Shown here: positions 17,541 to 26,128 of the stretch, one piece after another
How the letters are laid out: every line of letters begins with the position of its first letter
Numbering within the stretch: position 1 is the stretch's first letter
Source of the DNA: JAIOZK01 sp964468645
GTDB lineage: Bacteria; Bacteroidota; Bacteroidia; Bacteroidales; JAIOZK01
DNA: 64,000 nt
Assembly: GCA_964468645.1 (NCBI GenBank)
Contig: CAYXUU010000001.1
Span: 124,001-188,000 of the forward strand
Reading direction: 5' to 3'
Notes under the pieces: generated by a model
Database searches by the model: none
What the model was told of the DNA's origin: nothing
What the model saw: the letters and a program-made list of their open reading frames with translations, nothing else
Program-made: the position numbers and the translations under genes

Positions 17541-19028
17541 CTATAATTTCCATCCTTCCCTATAAGTATGCTTAATATACTCCTCCGCTGCCGGTTTCGC
17601 CTTCAGGGTAGCATACTGTGTGTCAAAATGTGGATGTCCGTCGATCACGGTAAATTTATCAGAGGTCACCACACGTATTTCATCTTCATCGCTGATGTTG
17701 GTGATCTGCATGTTTTCGGCGTCCCATTTGAGCCTGCGTTTCAAATCCTGAAGTCTGATGGCCAGATTACCCATAACCACCACCTCATTCATCGGTCCTG
17801 AATACCCGAACCATGAACTACACTGAGTGCGGCTGTCGGGGCTTTCTTTACATGCCCTGATCCAGTCTGCTTCATGGCCACCCTGCATGGCATTTTCTAT
17901 TCTTCGCATACTTGGCTCCGGGTGTTTGTAATCCTGGTCAAGTTCTTCCGGGAGCAGTTTCGGATTTCTCCCATAAGCACCACATACAAGTTTCCCTTTT
18001 TTGCCAACGAACAAACAGCCTCCGCTCCAGTCACCCATGGGCTCTGTGTCTTTTAATTCTGCCGGGCGTGGGGGTTTTAATCCACCATCATACCAGTTCA
18101 CTTTTACAGCTGGTAATTTCACTTTATTGTATTTACCCCTGTCGGGAAATTCGTAATGAACCATTGATGCAATAGGTGCACTTTCTGTATTCACCTGGCT
18201 TGAGCTAGCAGAAAAATAATCGGGTTGGCCGAGCCGTAGGGCCATATATACCGGATCGAAAATATGGCAGCCCATATCACCAAGGGCCCCGGTTCCAAAG
18301 TCCCACCAGGCTCTCCAGTTCCATGGGGTATAGGCAGGATTATAGAAACGCCAGGGTGCCGGGCCGATAAACAGATCCCAGAATAATGTTGGCGGCAGTG
18401 ACGGTGTTTGTGTTGGGGCCTCAAGTCCCTGTGGCCAGATAGGCCGGTTAGTCCAGGCATGTGCCTCCTCCACTTCGCCGATAGCGCCGTCCCATATCCA
18501 TTCACAGATCTGGCGTATGCCTTCTCCCGAATTTCCCTGGTTGCCCATCTGTGTGGCGACACCATACTGTTCAGTGAGTTTGGTTAAATACCTCGATTCA
18601 TAAACCGAATGGGTAAGCGGTTTCTGCAGGTAAACATTTTTTCCCATTTGCATGGCCTGTGCGGCTGCAATAGCATGTGTATGATCAGGGGTTGCGATAA
18701 CCACCGCATCAATTTCCTTTCCCATCTCATCATACATCTTTCTGAAATCCTTGTAAAGTTTTGCATTGGGATATTTTTCAAAAGTTCCCTTTGCATAACT
18801 CCAATCCACATCACACAGTGCAACAATATTTTCGCTGCTGCAATTGGCAATATTGGTGGCGCCAACCCCACCCACACCAATACCTGCAATATTCAGTTTT
18901 TCATTCGGCGACCTTGATCCCATTCCACCGAGAACCACATTGGGAAGTATGCTTACACCTGCTGTTGCTACAGCAACATTCCCGATGAACTTCCGGCGCG
19001 TGATTGCATTTTCTTTTTTGTTTTCCAT
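17541..19028 (-). CDS. Tat-exported Gfo/Idh/MocA family oxidoreductase
   Basis: The 495-residue protein has a twin-arginine-type leader (TRRKFIGNVAVATAGVSILP) and a Rossmann motif GIGVGGVGATN near residue 50. The family signature VIATPDHTHAIAAAQAM lies near 110-126, followed by MGKNVYLQKPL, where the EKP Lys region appears as QKP. The large C-terminal domain is of the GFO_IDH_MocA C-terminal type. The first acidic residue of EKP is Gln here, a common variation in this long subfamily. It should oxidise or reduce sugar C-OH groups in the periplasm with a tightly bound NAD(P), as in glucose-fructose oxidoreductase. It sits upstream of the single-domain DUF1080 gene, suggesting C3 oxidation of a glycoside. 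Confidence 0.85.
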   Translation of the reverse strand: MENKKENAITRRKFIGNVAVATAGVSILPNVVLGGMGSRSPNEKLNIAGIGVGGVGATNIANCSSENIVALCDVDWSYAKGTFEKYPNAKLYKDFRKMYDEMGKEIDAVVIATPDHTHAIAAAQAMQMGKNVYLQKPLTHSVYESRYLTKLTEQYGVATQMGNQGNSGEGIRQICEWIWDGAIGEVEEAHAWTNRPIWPQGLEAPTQTPSLPPTLFWDLFIGPAPWRFYNPAYTPWNWRAWWDFGTGALGDMGCHIFDPVYMALRLGQPDYFSASSSQVNTESAPIASMVHYEFPDRGKYNKVKLPAVKVNWYDGGLKPPRPAELKDTEPMGDWSGGCLFVGKKGKLVCGAYGRNPKLLPEELDQDYKHPEPSMRRIENAMQGGHEADWIRACKESPDSRTQCSSWFGYSGPMNEVVVMGNLAIRLQDLKRRLKWDAENMQITNISDEDEIRVVTSDKFTVIDGHPHFDTQYATLKAKPAAEEYIKHTYREGWKL

Positions 19029-19090
19029 AAATTTATTTTGGTTTAAGTTGAGAATATATTTGAAACTTTAGCAATATTTTTTAGATGAAA

Positions 19091-19249
19091 CACCCTTCGG
19101 CATCGCTCAGTGTGACATTGATAATGATTGAGATTATATAGATCTCGGCTCCGCTCGATCTTTGTTAGCACTTTATAGAGGTCGAGCGGAGTCGAGACCC
19201 TATTATTACTTAGTACCCATTCTGTCACCCTGAGCGAAGCCGAAGGGGG
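19091..19249. repeat. Nested double-hairpin intergenic element, copy 1
   Basis: Outer arms CACCCTTCGGCATCGCTCAG (19091-19110) and CTGAGCGAAGCCGAAGGGGG (19230-19249) and inner arms GATCTCGGCTCCGCTCGATC (19141-19160) and GGTCGAGCGGAGTCGAGACC (19180-19199) form two nested hairpins in ~160 bp. The same architecture recurs at 22099-22253. Confidence 0.6.
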
Positions 19250-19271
19250 ACTGATACAAATATGTGTTTTT

Positions 19272-20330
19272 TTACAAATTCTCATCTATATTCATTACTT
19301 TACCCAGCCTCTTACTTTCAAAGGCCTTTTCAATAAGAAAAATTACATCCCGGGCTTCCTCCGGCTTTACCGCCTGCTCTGCATCATTTATTATCACATC
19401 ATATACATTGTTGTAAAACTCCTGGTAACATCCTGGTCTGGTTTCGATGGTTTTATATATTTCCGAACCATTCTCTTCGATAATTATTTGTCCATAGTTT
19501 TCAATTGATTCTTCTCCCCAGAAATTACCAACAGGCATCTGACCATTTTTCAGTGCTTCTTCCTGTGGATCGATGCCAAATTTAACGAATGATCTTTTAT
19601 CCCCATGAATAATGTATCGTGGCAACCTGGCCCTCACCATCATGCCCGCTTTAAGTATTACTTTAAGTGATTGGTAAAAAAGGCTGATGTCAAAGTAATC
19701 ATCAACCTTACTACCAGGCCTCTGTGAACGAATATCAGCAAAGATTCTTTCAGGTTTACCAAAAAGTTGCATGGCCTGATCGATAAGATGTGAACCCAGA
19801 TCATAAACAAGACCTCCCCCGGGTTGATCAATATCCCGCCAGGAATTGGTTTTCAAAACAGGACTGAACCTGTCGAAATGGGCTTCATATTCAACGGGTT
19901 TACCCAGTTGCTTTTTCTTAAGAAGATTTTTTATTGTATGGAAATCACCATCCCACCGCCTGTTGTGATAAACGAATATTTTTTTGTTGAAGAGTTTTGA
20001 GAGCTCGATTAGCTTATCAGCCTCATCAGTGGTATTTGTAAAAGGTTTTTCGACTACAACGTGCTTTCCGGCCTCTATTGCCATTTTTGCAAAATCAAAG
20101 TGTGTGGTATTGGGAGTGCCTATAACAATGAGATCAATGTTTTCATCCCTGATGATCTCATCAATATCCTTAACAATATTAACATATGGATAAATCTCTT
20201 TTGCACTATTGCTGTGTCGTTGAAGAATGGTTGAAAGATGAAATCCAGGATGCGTATGAATGAATGGTGCATGAAAAACTTTTCCTGAAAGCCCGAACCC
20301 TAGAATTGCTGTATTGATCTTTTGCCCCAT
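19272..20330 (-). CDS. Cytosolic Gfo/Idh/MocA family oxidoreductase
   Basis: The 352-residue protein has no signal sequence. It opens with INTAILGFGLSGKVFHAPFI (Rossmann GFGLSG), followed by VIGTPNTTHFDFAKMAIEAG and KHVVVEKPF, the intact EKP active-site motif. A GLVYDLGSHLIDQA segment corresponds to the family's catalytic His region. The AFHAPFI-type start is typical of the YdgJ/IolW-like scyllo-inositol or sugar dehydrogenase branch. It precedes, by one base, the TIM-barrel isomerase and the unknown exported protein in the reverse order of translation, so the three are one operon. Role: interconversion of keto- and hydroxy-sugars in the cytosol, inferred. Confidence 0.85.
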   Translation of the reverse strand: MGQKINTAILGFGLSGKVFHAPFIHTHPGFHLSTILQRHSNSAKEIYPYVNIVKDIDEIIRDENIDLIVIGTPNTTHFDFAKMAIEAGKHVVVEKPFTNTTDEADKLIELSKLFNKKIFVYHNRRWDGDFHTIKNLLKKKQLGKPVEYEAHFDRFSPVLKTNSWRDIDQPGGGLVYDLGSHLIDQAMQLFGKPERIFADIRSQRPGSKVDDYFDISLFYQSLKVILKAGMMVRARLPRYIIHGDKRSFVKFGIDPQEEALKNGQMPVGNFWGEESIENYGQIIIEENGSEIYKTIETRPGCYQEFYNNVYDVIINDAEQAVKPEEARDVIFLIEKAFESKRLGKVMNIDENL

Positions 20331-20331
20331 T

Positions 20332-21183
20332 TTACAGCTTTAATGATTTTAGATTATTGTAACTGGTTGTTATGCTTTCGATTTCGGGGATATCGCACTG
20401 GTCCTGTTCCACAAAGAAGAAATTCATCCCAGCCTCTTTGCTATGTTTGAAAATATTCTTGAAGTTTATTATACCTTCACCAACTTCTATAAATTTCTTC
20501 TCTTTTTCATTGTTCATATCCTTGATATGCCATAACCCAAAACGGCCCGGATATTTCATAAAATAATCAATCGGATCATATCCGGCATAAACAATCCAGA
20601 ACAAATCCAACTGCATTGTTACCAGATCCGGATCGGTATAATCAAGTAAGGTATCATATCCTTTAATACCATCAATTTCATCAAATTCAAAGGCATGATT
20701 ATGATACCCAACCCTAATTCCCATTTTAGCAGCAACCTGACCTGATCTATTCAGATCCTCAGCAAGTAGTTTATAATCGTCAGCTTTTTCCCTTTTTTCT
20801 TTGGGGAGATATGGCAGCACGATATATTGTATTCCGGCCTCAATATGATCCTCTGAATATTTCCCCATATCAACAGGATTGAACATGGTATGCGAACTGA
20901 TCAGTTTCATGCCCAGGTCCTCAACAACACCTCTGAATTCACGGGGAGATAATCCATAAAATAATCCATCATGGTAATCAGCAGCTTCAAGGTATTTGTA
21001 ACCAATCTGAGCGATCTGCTTAAGAGTTCCTGTCATATCTTTTTTCATCAGGTCACGGACGGTGTAAAGTTGTAATCCGATGGATTTGGATTTTGGTGGT
21101 AGAGCCAGCATCCGATAAGGCATAAGGCAGGTGACCGCAATGCCTGCTGTGGTTGTTATGATGAATGATCGCCTTGTGGTCAT
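20332..21183 (-). CDS. Tat-signal sugar phosphate isomerase/epimerase-like TIM-barrel protein
   Basis: The 283-residue protein starts MTTRRSFIITTTAGIAVTCL, a twin-arginine-type leader, followed by a xylose-isomerase-like TIM barrel (AP endonuclease 2 family): GLQLYTVRDLM, KLISSHTMF, RVGYHNHAFEF, VTMQLDLFWIVYAG, LWHIKDM, and VEQDQC at the last strand. Metal-binding Glu/Asp/His residues are in their usual strand ends (E in HAFEF, D in QLDLFW, H in WHIKD, E in VEQD). Paralogues beside DUF1080 and Gfo/Idh genes act on keto-sugar or hydroxyglucal intermediates. Its ATG overlaps the previous stop by one base (TAATG). Confidence 0.8.
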   Translation of the reverse strand: MTTRRSFIITTTAGIAVTCLMPYRMLALPPKSKSIGLQLYTVRDLMKKDMTGTLKQIAQIGYKYLEAADYHDGLFYGLSPREFRGVVEDLGMKLISSHTMFNPVDMGKYSEDHIEAGIQYIVLPYLPKEKREKADDYKLLAEDLNRSGQVAAKMGIRVGYHNHAFEFDEIDGIKGYDTLLDYTDPDLVTMQLDLFWIVYAGYDPIDYFMKYPGRFGLWHIKDMNNEKEKKFIEVGEGIINFKNIFKHSKEAGMNFFFVEQDQCDIPEIESITTSYNNLKSLKL

Positions 21184-21893
21184 TATTTATTTTTAAGTTT
21201 TTGTTCTTTCAAATAGTTATCGATGGTACCTTTCATTTTCATGGCATTTTCGCCCATAGATTGCTTTATATAATATGTTGTAAAGTTCAGGTCATTTTCA
21301 TCAAGGTCATTTTTAGTTCTGGCGATTTTATAGATATTAGTAGGTATGATAGGATTAATTGATTCAAAATCATCAATAGTTCTCGGCGGTTTTGTAGAGA
21401 ATATTAATATACGATCTAATAAAAATGCTGAAATTTGTGTATTTAATGGTGACTTACAGACTGTACCATAAGAACGTCCGTTAATAAAGGTAAATCCGGA
21501 GTTAGGATCCACATGTGTTTCGTCAACGATGATCACAAAATCAATAGAATAATCTTTTTCTAATACAGAAAACCAATTCTTAAGTATTTGGTTTGGGCCA
21601 CCAACCATGTTCTTATAACCTTCTAACCAAGTATATTCTGGTGGCATCCTGGAATTTAGAATTTCATAATCCGTATTGTTAAATCTATGTTTGATAATCT
21701 GATCATAATCATCCCTTAAATCAATATCAAGATAGGTACTTTTCCTTGCAAATGCAGTTACCCCCCAATAAACATGGGAATATACCGAATCAAGGTTATT
21801 CACATATGCAACCCTGTATTTCTCCTGTGCTTGACTAGAATCAGGAAACAGGACAATGAATAGGAATATTATGCTGATAATTAGGATTTTCAC
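21183..21893 (-). CDS. Exported protein of unknown function
   Basis: I do not recognise this 236-residue protein. It has a clear signal peptide (hydrophobic residues 3-17, cleavage near SSQAQ) and an otherwise soluble alpha/beta-looking sequence. Features include an acidic RDDYDQII segment, IDFVIIVDETHVD in the middle and a charged C-terminus KEQKLKNK. Its stop codon overlaps the start of the isomerase gene (TAATG), so the two are translationally coupled and the protein probably serves the same pathway. No catalytic motif, lipobox or repeat is evident. Confidence 0.65.
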   Translation of the reverse strand: MKILIISIIFLFIVLFPDSSQAQEKYRVAYVNNLDSVYSHVYWGVTAFARKSTYLDIDLRDDYDQIIKHRFNNTDYEILNSRMPPEYTWLEGYKNMVGGPNQILKNWFSVLEKDYSIDFVIIVDETHVDPNSGFTFINGRSYGTVCKSPLNTQISAFLLDRILIFSTKPPRTIDDFESINPIIPTNIYKIARTKNDLDENDLNFTTYYIKQSMGENAMKMKGTIDNYLKEQKLKNK

Positions 21894-22098
21894 TTTTATA
21901 GATCATTAACTTTTTTATTACCTGTTAATTTTAAGAATATACTTTGTGATTAATGTCTTGGGGATTTAGTGGCGGAAATTTTTACCACAGACACCAGGAC
22001 ACCAAAAGTCACTAAATAGTAATTACTAATATCAACCACCAAATTACAAAACTTGTTTGAATATCAGAAACAAAAGTTCGCTACCGCAATATTGGTTT
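21894..22098. other. Intergenic region, no gene seen
   Basis: AT-rich sequence with an ACCACAGACACCAGGACACCAAAAG segment (about 21984-22008) of the common intergenic mosaic type. It forms, with the nested hairpin at 22099-22253 and a further 240 bp of AT-rich sequence up to 22492, a 600-bp gap without a supported gene. Confidence 0.4.
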
Positions 22099-22253
22099 GC
22101 CCCTCGGCTTCGCTCAAGGTGACATTTTATTATTAGGTCGTATGTGGTCTCGGCTCCGCTTAACCTTACCTGTTTGCATGGTTTGGTCGAGTGGAGCCGA
22201 GACCAATCAATAATAAAGAAATTCTATGTCACCCCGAGCGAAGTCGAGGGGCA
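22099..22253. repeat. Nested double-hairpin intergenic element, copy 2
   Basis: Outer arms GCCCCTCGGCTTCGCTCAAGG (22099-22119) and the opposite CCCGAGCGAAGTCGAGGGGC (22232-22251), with inner arms GGTCTCGGCTCC (22146-22157) and GGAGCCGAGACC (22193-22204), which are perfect. Organisation and size match the copy at 19091-19249. Confidence 0.6.
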
Positions 22254-22492
22254 ATGTGTTTCATTTTCTGTACTTTAAAAATAGTTGTCATTGGTAATTT
22301 GCGAGTTCTTCTTTAGTAAGCGAATAGAAATATCATAAGCAAATTAGGGTGATTTGACAATTGGTGGCGAATTAATAAAAAGTTAAAAAATTTTTTATTA
22401 ACGAACTACCGAATAGCAGGGAGGTCCTTCCTCTCTCGCCGAAGGCGAGATCGTCAGGATGAAAGGTGCAAGTAAAATTATGTTCGGGATCA

Positions 22493-24049
22493 TTAAACTA
22501 TTTCCTGCTTTTCATTATCCCAATAAACCTTCCGGTTTTCTCTATAGGCAATGGTGCCCATATGTGCTGACATGGCTTCCTGGAATCCCTGGTCAATGTT
22601 ACAGCTGGGTTGTTTTCCTGAACGAATACCATCTATCCATTCCTTGATATGCAGATGGGTGGTATTGACTCTTTTCCCTCCGCGATAGGAGTAGAGCAAT
22701 CCCCTGCCCGCAAAATATCTTTCTGTGGGTGAAGTGATGGCATCCACATTCTTCATGCCGGGGGTATAGGCATACATCGGCACATCAGGATCGATAATAT
22801 GATCATCGATCTTTTCCCTGAATTTAGTTGAATCCCTGTCAACATTGATGATGAGGTTTAAACTAAGGTCCATGGTTGCATCATGGCCCATGATCTTTTT
22901 TCCCCTCCTGCTACTGCTTGCCAGTGTGGCGCTGTAGATCATGGTCAGGTCTCTGTTGGGATATTCGAAAACAGTTTGCAGAACATCGGGTACTGTCCGG
23001 CCATCTTTATAAAAATATATACCGCCCGAAGAAACTGCGGAACTGGGAATTCCGAGATCCAGGATCTGGTTCATGGCATCAAATTCATGGGTGAGAAGAT
23101 CACCGGAGAGGCCAGTGCTGTAGTCCCACCAGCAACGCCACCTGAAATATCGTTCAAGACTGAATGGATGATACGGAGCGGGACCGAGGAATTGCCCCCA
23201 ATCGATATTCGCTAGTGATGCATCTTTATCAATAGGATAAACCCAGGCGCCATTAGGACTGTTCCGGTTGGTGGTTACTTCTATGAGTGTTACCTTGCCA
23301 AGCACACCTTTTTGGATGGCTTCCCTGGCTTTGAAATAACTATCATTTTGCCTGCCCTGGTGGCCAAGCTGAAATACTATTCCGTTATCCTTAACAGCAT
23401 TGACTACCGCGTATGTTTCCGGAACGGTCCATGTCATGGGCTTTTCACAATAAACATGTTTACCGGCATTGGCCGCTGCTATGGTAATAGTCGCATGCCA
23501 GTGATCCGGGGTGGCGATGATCACAGCATCAACATTTTTAGCTGCAAGTAACTCTTTGTAAGTTTTATATCTTACAGGGGCTTTTCCCATCTTTCCCCCT
23601 TTTCCTTCACGGTATATATTCGCCCCTGCAGCAATAGCCCTTTCAGCTCTTTTATCATATATATCGCAAATCGCTGTAACCTCCAGGTTCATATTCTCCT
23701 GCTCCATATAATCCCTGTACCGATGATCGGTGCTTTCCTTCATTGCTGCTTCCCTCCATGAATCTATCGTTTCCGGATGCGTAAATCCAGCTGCCCTTGT
23801 TAGATGTGACCCTCTTCCTCCATAGCCGATGACACCCAATCTTATTTTCTCACCGGATGAAGCTGTTAATGGAGGTGGCGAAGCCGACAGGTTTAAGTCT
23901 GATAATATATTTTCCTTTAGTAGATTATCATATTTATGCTTTCTGTACCATCCATAAAACAATGCCCCAAGAAACGGAACCGTTGCCAGTCCTTTCAGGA
24001 TATCCCTTCGGTTAAAACCTTTCCCTTCCTGTTTTCCTGATTCTTCCAT
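22493..24049 (-). CDS. Exported Gfo/Idh/MocA family oxidoreductase (long form)
   Basis: The 518-residue protein has an N-terminal FNRRDILKGLATVPFLGALFYGWY leader, a Tat-like or membrane-anchoring signal. A Rossmann motif GVIGYGGRGSHL follows, then VIIATPDHWHATITIAAANAGKHVYCEKPMTWTV with the intact EKP. A RWRCWWDYSTGLSGDLLTHEFDAMN segment corresponds to the C-terminal substrate domain. It resembles the paralogue at 17541-19028 but has a ~40-residue longer lead and a ~35-residue insert (HPETIDSWREAAMKE). It is 20 bp downstream of a DoxX-type membrane protein gene, so the two form a pair. Periplasmic oxidation of a glycan hydroxyl is the likely role. Confidence 0.84.
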   Translation of the reverse strand: MEESGKQEGKGFNRRDILKGLATVPFLGALFYGWYRKHKYDNLLKENILSDLNLSASPPPLTASSGEKIRLGVIGYGGRGSHLTRAAGFTHPETIDSWREAAMKESTDHRYRDYMEQENMNLEVTAICDIYDKRAERAIAAGANIYREGKGGKMGKAPVRYKTYKELLAAKNVDAVIIATPDHWHATITIAAANAGKHVYCEKPMTWTVPETYAVVNAVKDNGIVFQLGHQGRQNDSYFKAREAIQKGVLGKVTLIEVTTNRNSPNGAWVYPIDKDASLANIDWGQFLGPAPYHPFSLERYFRWRCWWDYSTGLSGDLLTHEFDAMNQILDLGIPSSAVSSGGIYFYKDGRTVPDVLQTVFEYPNRDLTMIYSATLASSSRRGKKIMGHDATMDLSLNLIINVDRDSTKFREKIDDHIIDPDVPMYAYTPGMKNVDAITSPTERYFAGRGLLYSYRGGKRVNTTHLHIKEWIDGIRSGKQPSCNIDQGFQEAMSAHMGTIAYRENRKVYWDNEKQEIV

Positions 24050-24069
24050 GTTAAGTTGCTTTTTATATT

Positions 24070-24546
24070 TTATTTCAGTCTTCTTCCTCTAAAGATGAAC
24101 TTATCGATCCCATATTCGAATTGTGTCGGGAACATATATAATACCGCGAATACCAGTATTTCAATCAATTGATTGTTAACGAATAAGTAGCTGCCTCCGG
24201 TTGGAAACGCATATTTAATTCCTACAAATGGAGGATGTGAAAAATAATAGAGGCTGAGTAACACAATCCCTCCGATCAGAGCCACTCTTGTAAACAATCC
24301 CAGAAAAATTGCGGCTCCGAGGATGATCAACCCCCAGATATTCATAAGATCTATAATTTCAAGCATTGAAGGATTGCCAGCCAGCCAGTAATAAAACTCC
24401 TTCAGGAATCCTTGCGAATCTAACAGGTACCGGGCACTTGACCAATCGGGATTGGCCAGTTTAACAAGGCCTTCGTATAATAGCTGCCAGCCTATGGCCA
24501 TACGTAAAATAAGCAACCAGATTTTTTGCCAGTTAGTAAAACTCAT
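24070..24546 (-). CDS. DoxX-family four-helix membrane protein
   Basis: The 158-residue protein has four hydrophobic segments (about residues 8-25, 65-85, 88-105, 125-142) with DoxX-type features: RMAIGWQLLYEGLVKL in helix 1 and ALIGGIVLLSLYYFSHPP in helix 3. DoxX proteins are poorly understood inner-membrane proteins; some are subunits of quinone-linked oxidoreductases. Directly followed by an exported Gfo/Idh/MocA gene (20-bp gap), it is a candidate membrane partner that could reoxidise the periplasmic dehydrogenase. That coupling is inference only. Confidence 0.78.
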   Translation of the reverse strand: MSFTNWQKIWLLILRMAIGWQLLYEGLVKLANPDWSSARYLLDSQGFLKEFYYWLAGNPSMLEIIDLMNIWGLIILGAAIFLGLFTRVALIGGIVLLSLYYFSHPPFVGIKYAFPTGGSYLFVNNQLIEILVFAVLYMFPTQFEYGIDKFIFRGRRLK

Positions 24547-24579
24547 AATCTTCCCCAGTTCAATAATTAATTCAAAAAA

Positions 24580-24786
24580 GCACCCAAAAACAAATCCTAA
24601 AATTCAAATAAATTCCAATACTCAATAATCCAAATCCCAAATTTCGAAATCGTTGTCTGATGTTGTGAGTTTTGGCCATTTTTTTACAAATATAATTGAT
24701 AAAAAAGTGTTCATGAGATCGCTTCACTAAGTTGAATTTGTATTTTGGTGCTTATTTGTTTTTTGGAATTTGTTATTTGGGATTTA
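24580..24786. repeat. Inverted AATTCCAAATAACAAA-type repeat
   Basis: AAAGCACCCAAAAACAAATCC and AAATAAATTCCAATAC on the left (about 24579-24621) are mirrored by GTATTTTGGTGCTTATTTG and TTTTGGAATTTGTTATTTGGG on the right (about 24741-24781). The region lies between DoxX and the two-domain DUF1080 gene. No ORF. Confidence 0.5.
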
Positions 24787-24789
24787 TGG

Positions 24790-26067
24790 TTATAACTCAC
24801 GAACATAAAGATCTTTCCATCTCACCTTCACATCTTCTCCCGAATGGATCTGCAATGCAATCACCCCTTTGCCCTCACCGATCTTTTCATCTGTAAGGTC
24901 TGTCATCAGTTCATTATTAAGCCATATCATAACCCTGTCTCCATCAACCTTAATAACATAATCATTCCATTCGCCAGGTTTTAGAACGTTTTCCCTCTCA
25001 TCAGGGATCTGGTGCAACCAGCCCCTGCCCCCTGATTCGTATATGCCTCCCGAGTCTTTTCCTTCAGGGGCAACCTCTACCTGCCAGCCTTTGATATTCG
25101 TACCATCCAGTACCGACCTGAAAAACACACCACTGTTACCATTGGATTCCTGTTTGAATTTCAATCGCAGGATGAAATTATCATATTCCTTAATAGTTGA
25201 TAAGTATCCGTATTTCTTTTCAGGTCCGCTTTCACAAATAAGCTCCCCATTGTCAACATACCATTTTTCCGTTCCATGGATTTTCCATCCCTCAAGATCA
25301 TTGCCGCTGAATAGATTTTTCCCTTTATCAGTCAAATCCCTGATCTTGATATTCCTGAACTTAATCGTATCACCATGATCCTGCAGACCAATATACCCAT
25401 TGTTTGCAAGGCCATAACCGGGATAGTCTTTCCATTTGCAGTTTTGTACCCTGTCTTTCCAGTCATCCGTCCATAATTCATAGGCAAGCACTTTTTCTCC
25501 GTTGAGCCAGTATTCTACCTCCCCATCCCTGACAATTATTTTTGAAATATTAAACTCACCTGCCGGTTTAAGCTTTTTCTTTAAAGTGTCCGGATTATAC
25601 ATAGCATAATCAGCGGCAGTTTTCTGCCATTCCTCAAGAGGATGTGGGTATCCTTCATCATCGATTAGCTGGTATTCGGGGCCGGTGGCATAAACTGTAG
25701 GATAATCCCCTTCAAGAACATGAAAAAAGATACCCGAGTTACCACCCTCACTTATTGCCCATTCCAGGGATAATTCAAAATCCTCGAACTGATCTTTACT
25801 GATAATATCCCCACCTATATCACCTCCTTTTCCGAGGGTTACCAGGCAATCATCTTCGATTATCCAGTTTCCAGGAGTACTATCCTGTTTAAATCCCTGC
25901 CAGTTATCAAGATCTTTACCATTGAATAGAAGGTCCCAGCCACTATTGATTTCTTCGCTGGTAAGCTTATTATTCTCAGGCTTGTCATCAGCGGTTTTTT
26001 TAGATGCAGGATTACATGAAACGGCAATGACCGCTATTAATACATATACTACTAATTTTTTAATCAT
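24790..26067 (-). CDS. Two-domain DUF1080 / 3-keto-disaccharide hydrolase lipoprotein
   Basis: The 425-residue lipoprotein (leader ending AVSC) carries two DUF1080 domains. Domain 1 covers about residues 35-240 (LLFNGKDLDNWQG, SEGGNSGIFFHV, IGLQDHGDTIKFRNIKI). Domain 2 covers about 250-425 (NLFSGNDLEGWKI, QESNGNSGVFFRS, IALQIHSGEDVKVRWKDLYV). Both keep the NSGIF/NSGVF and L-Q-x-H motifs of the family, so both may be active; tandem forms may use one domain for binding. It lies between DoxX/oxidoreductase and a sulfatase, suggesting cleavage of an oxidised, possibly sulfated glycoside at the cell surface or in the periplasm. Confidence 0.84.
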   Translation of the reverse strand: MIKKLVVYVLIAVIAVSCNPASKKTADDKPENNKLTSEEINSGWDLLFNGKDLDNWQGFKQDSTPGNWIIEDDCLVTLGKGGDIGGDIISKDQFEDFELSLEWAISEGGNSGIFFHVLEGDYPTVYATGPEYQLIDDEGYPHPLEEWQKTAADYAMYNPDTLKKKLKPAGEFNISKIIVRDGEVEYWLNGEKVLAYELWTDDWKDRVQNCKWKDYPGYGLANNGYIGLQDHGDTIKFRNIKIRDLTDKGKNLFSGNDLEGWKIHGTEKWYVDNGELICESGPEKKYGYLSTIKEYDNFILRLKFKQESNGNSGVFFRSVLDGTNIKGWQVEVAPEGKDSGGIYESGGRGWLHQIPDERENVLKPGEWNDYVIKVDGDRVMIWLNNELMTDLTDEKIGEGKGVIALQIHSGEDVKVRWKDLYVREL

Positions 26068-26128
26068 ATATCATGGATTTGGTTCGAGCGAGCGTAAATT
26101 TATAAAACTTCAACAAGCAGCGATCATT

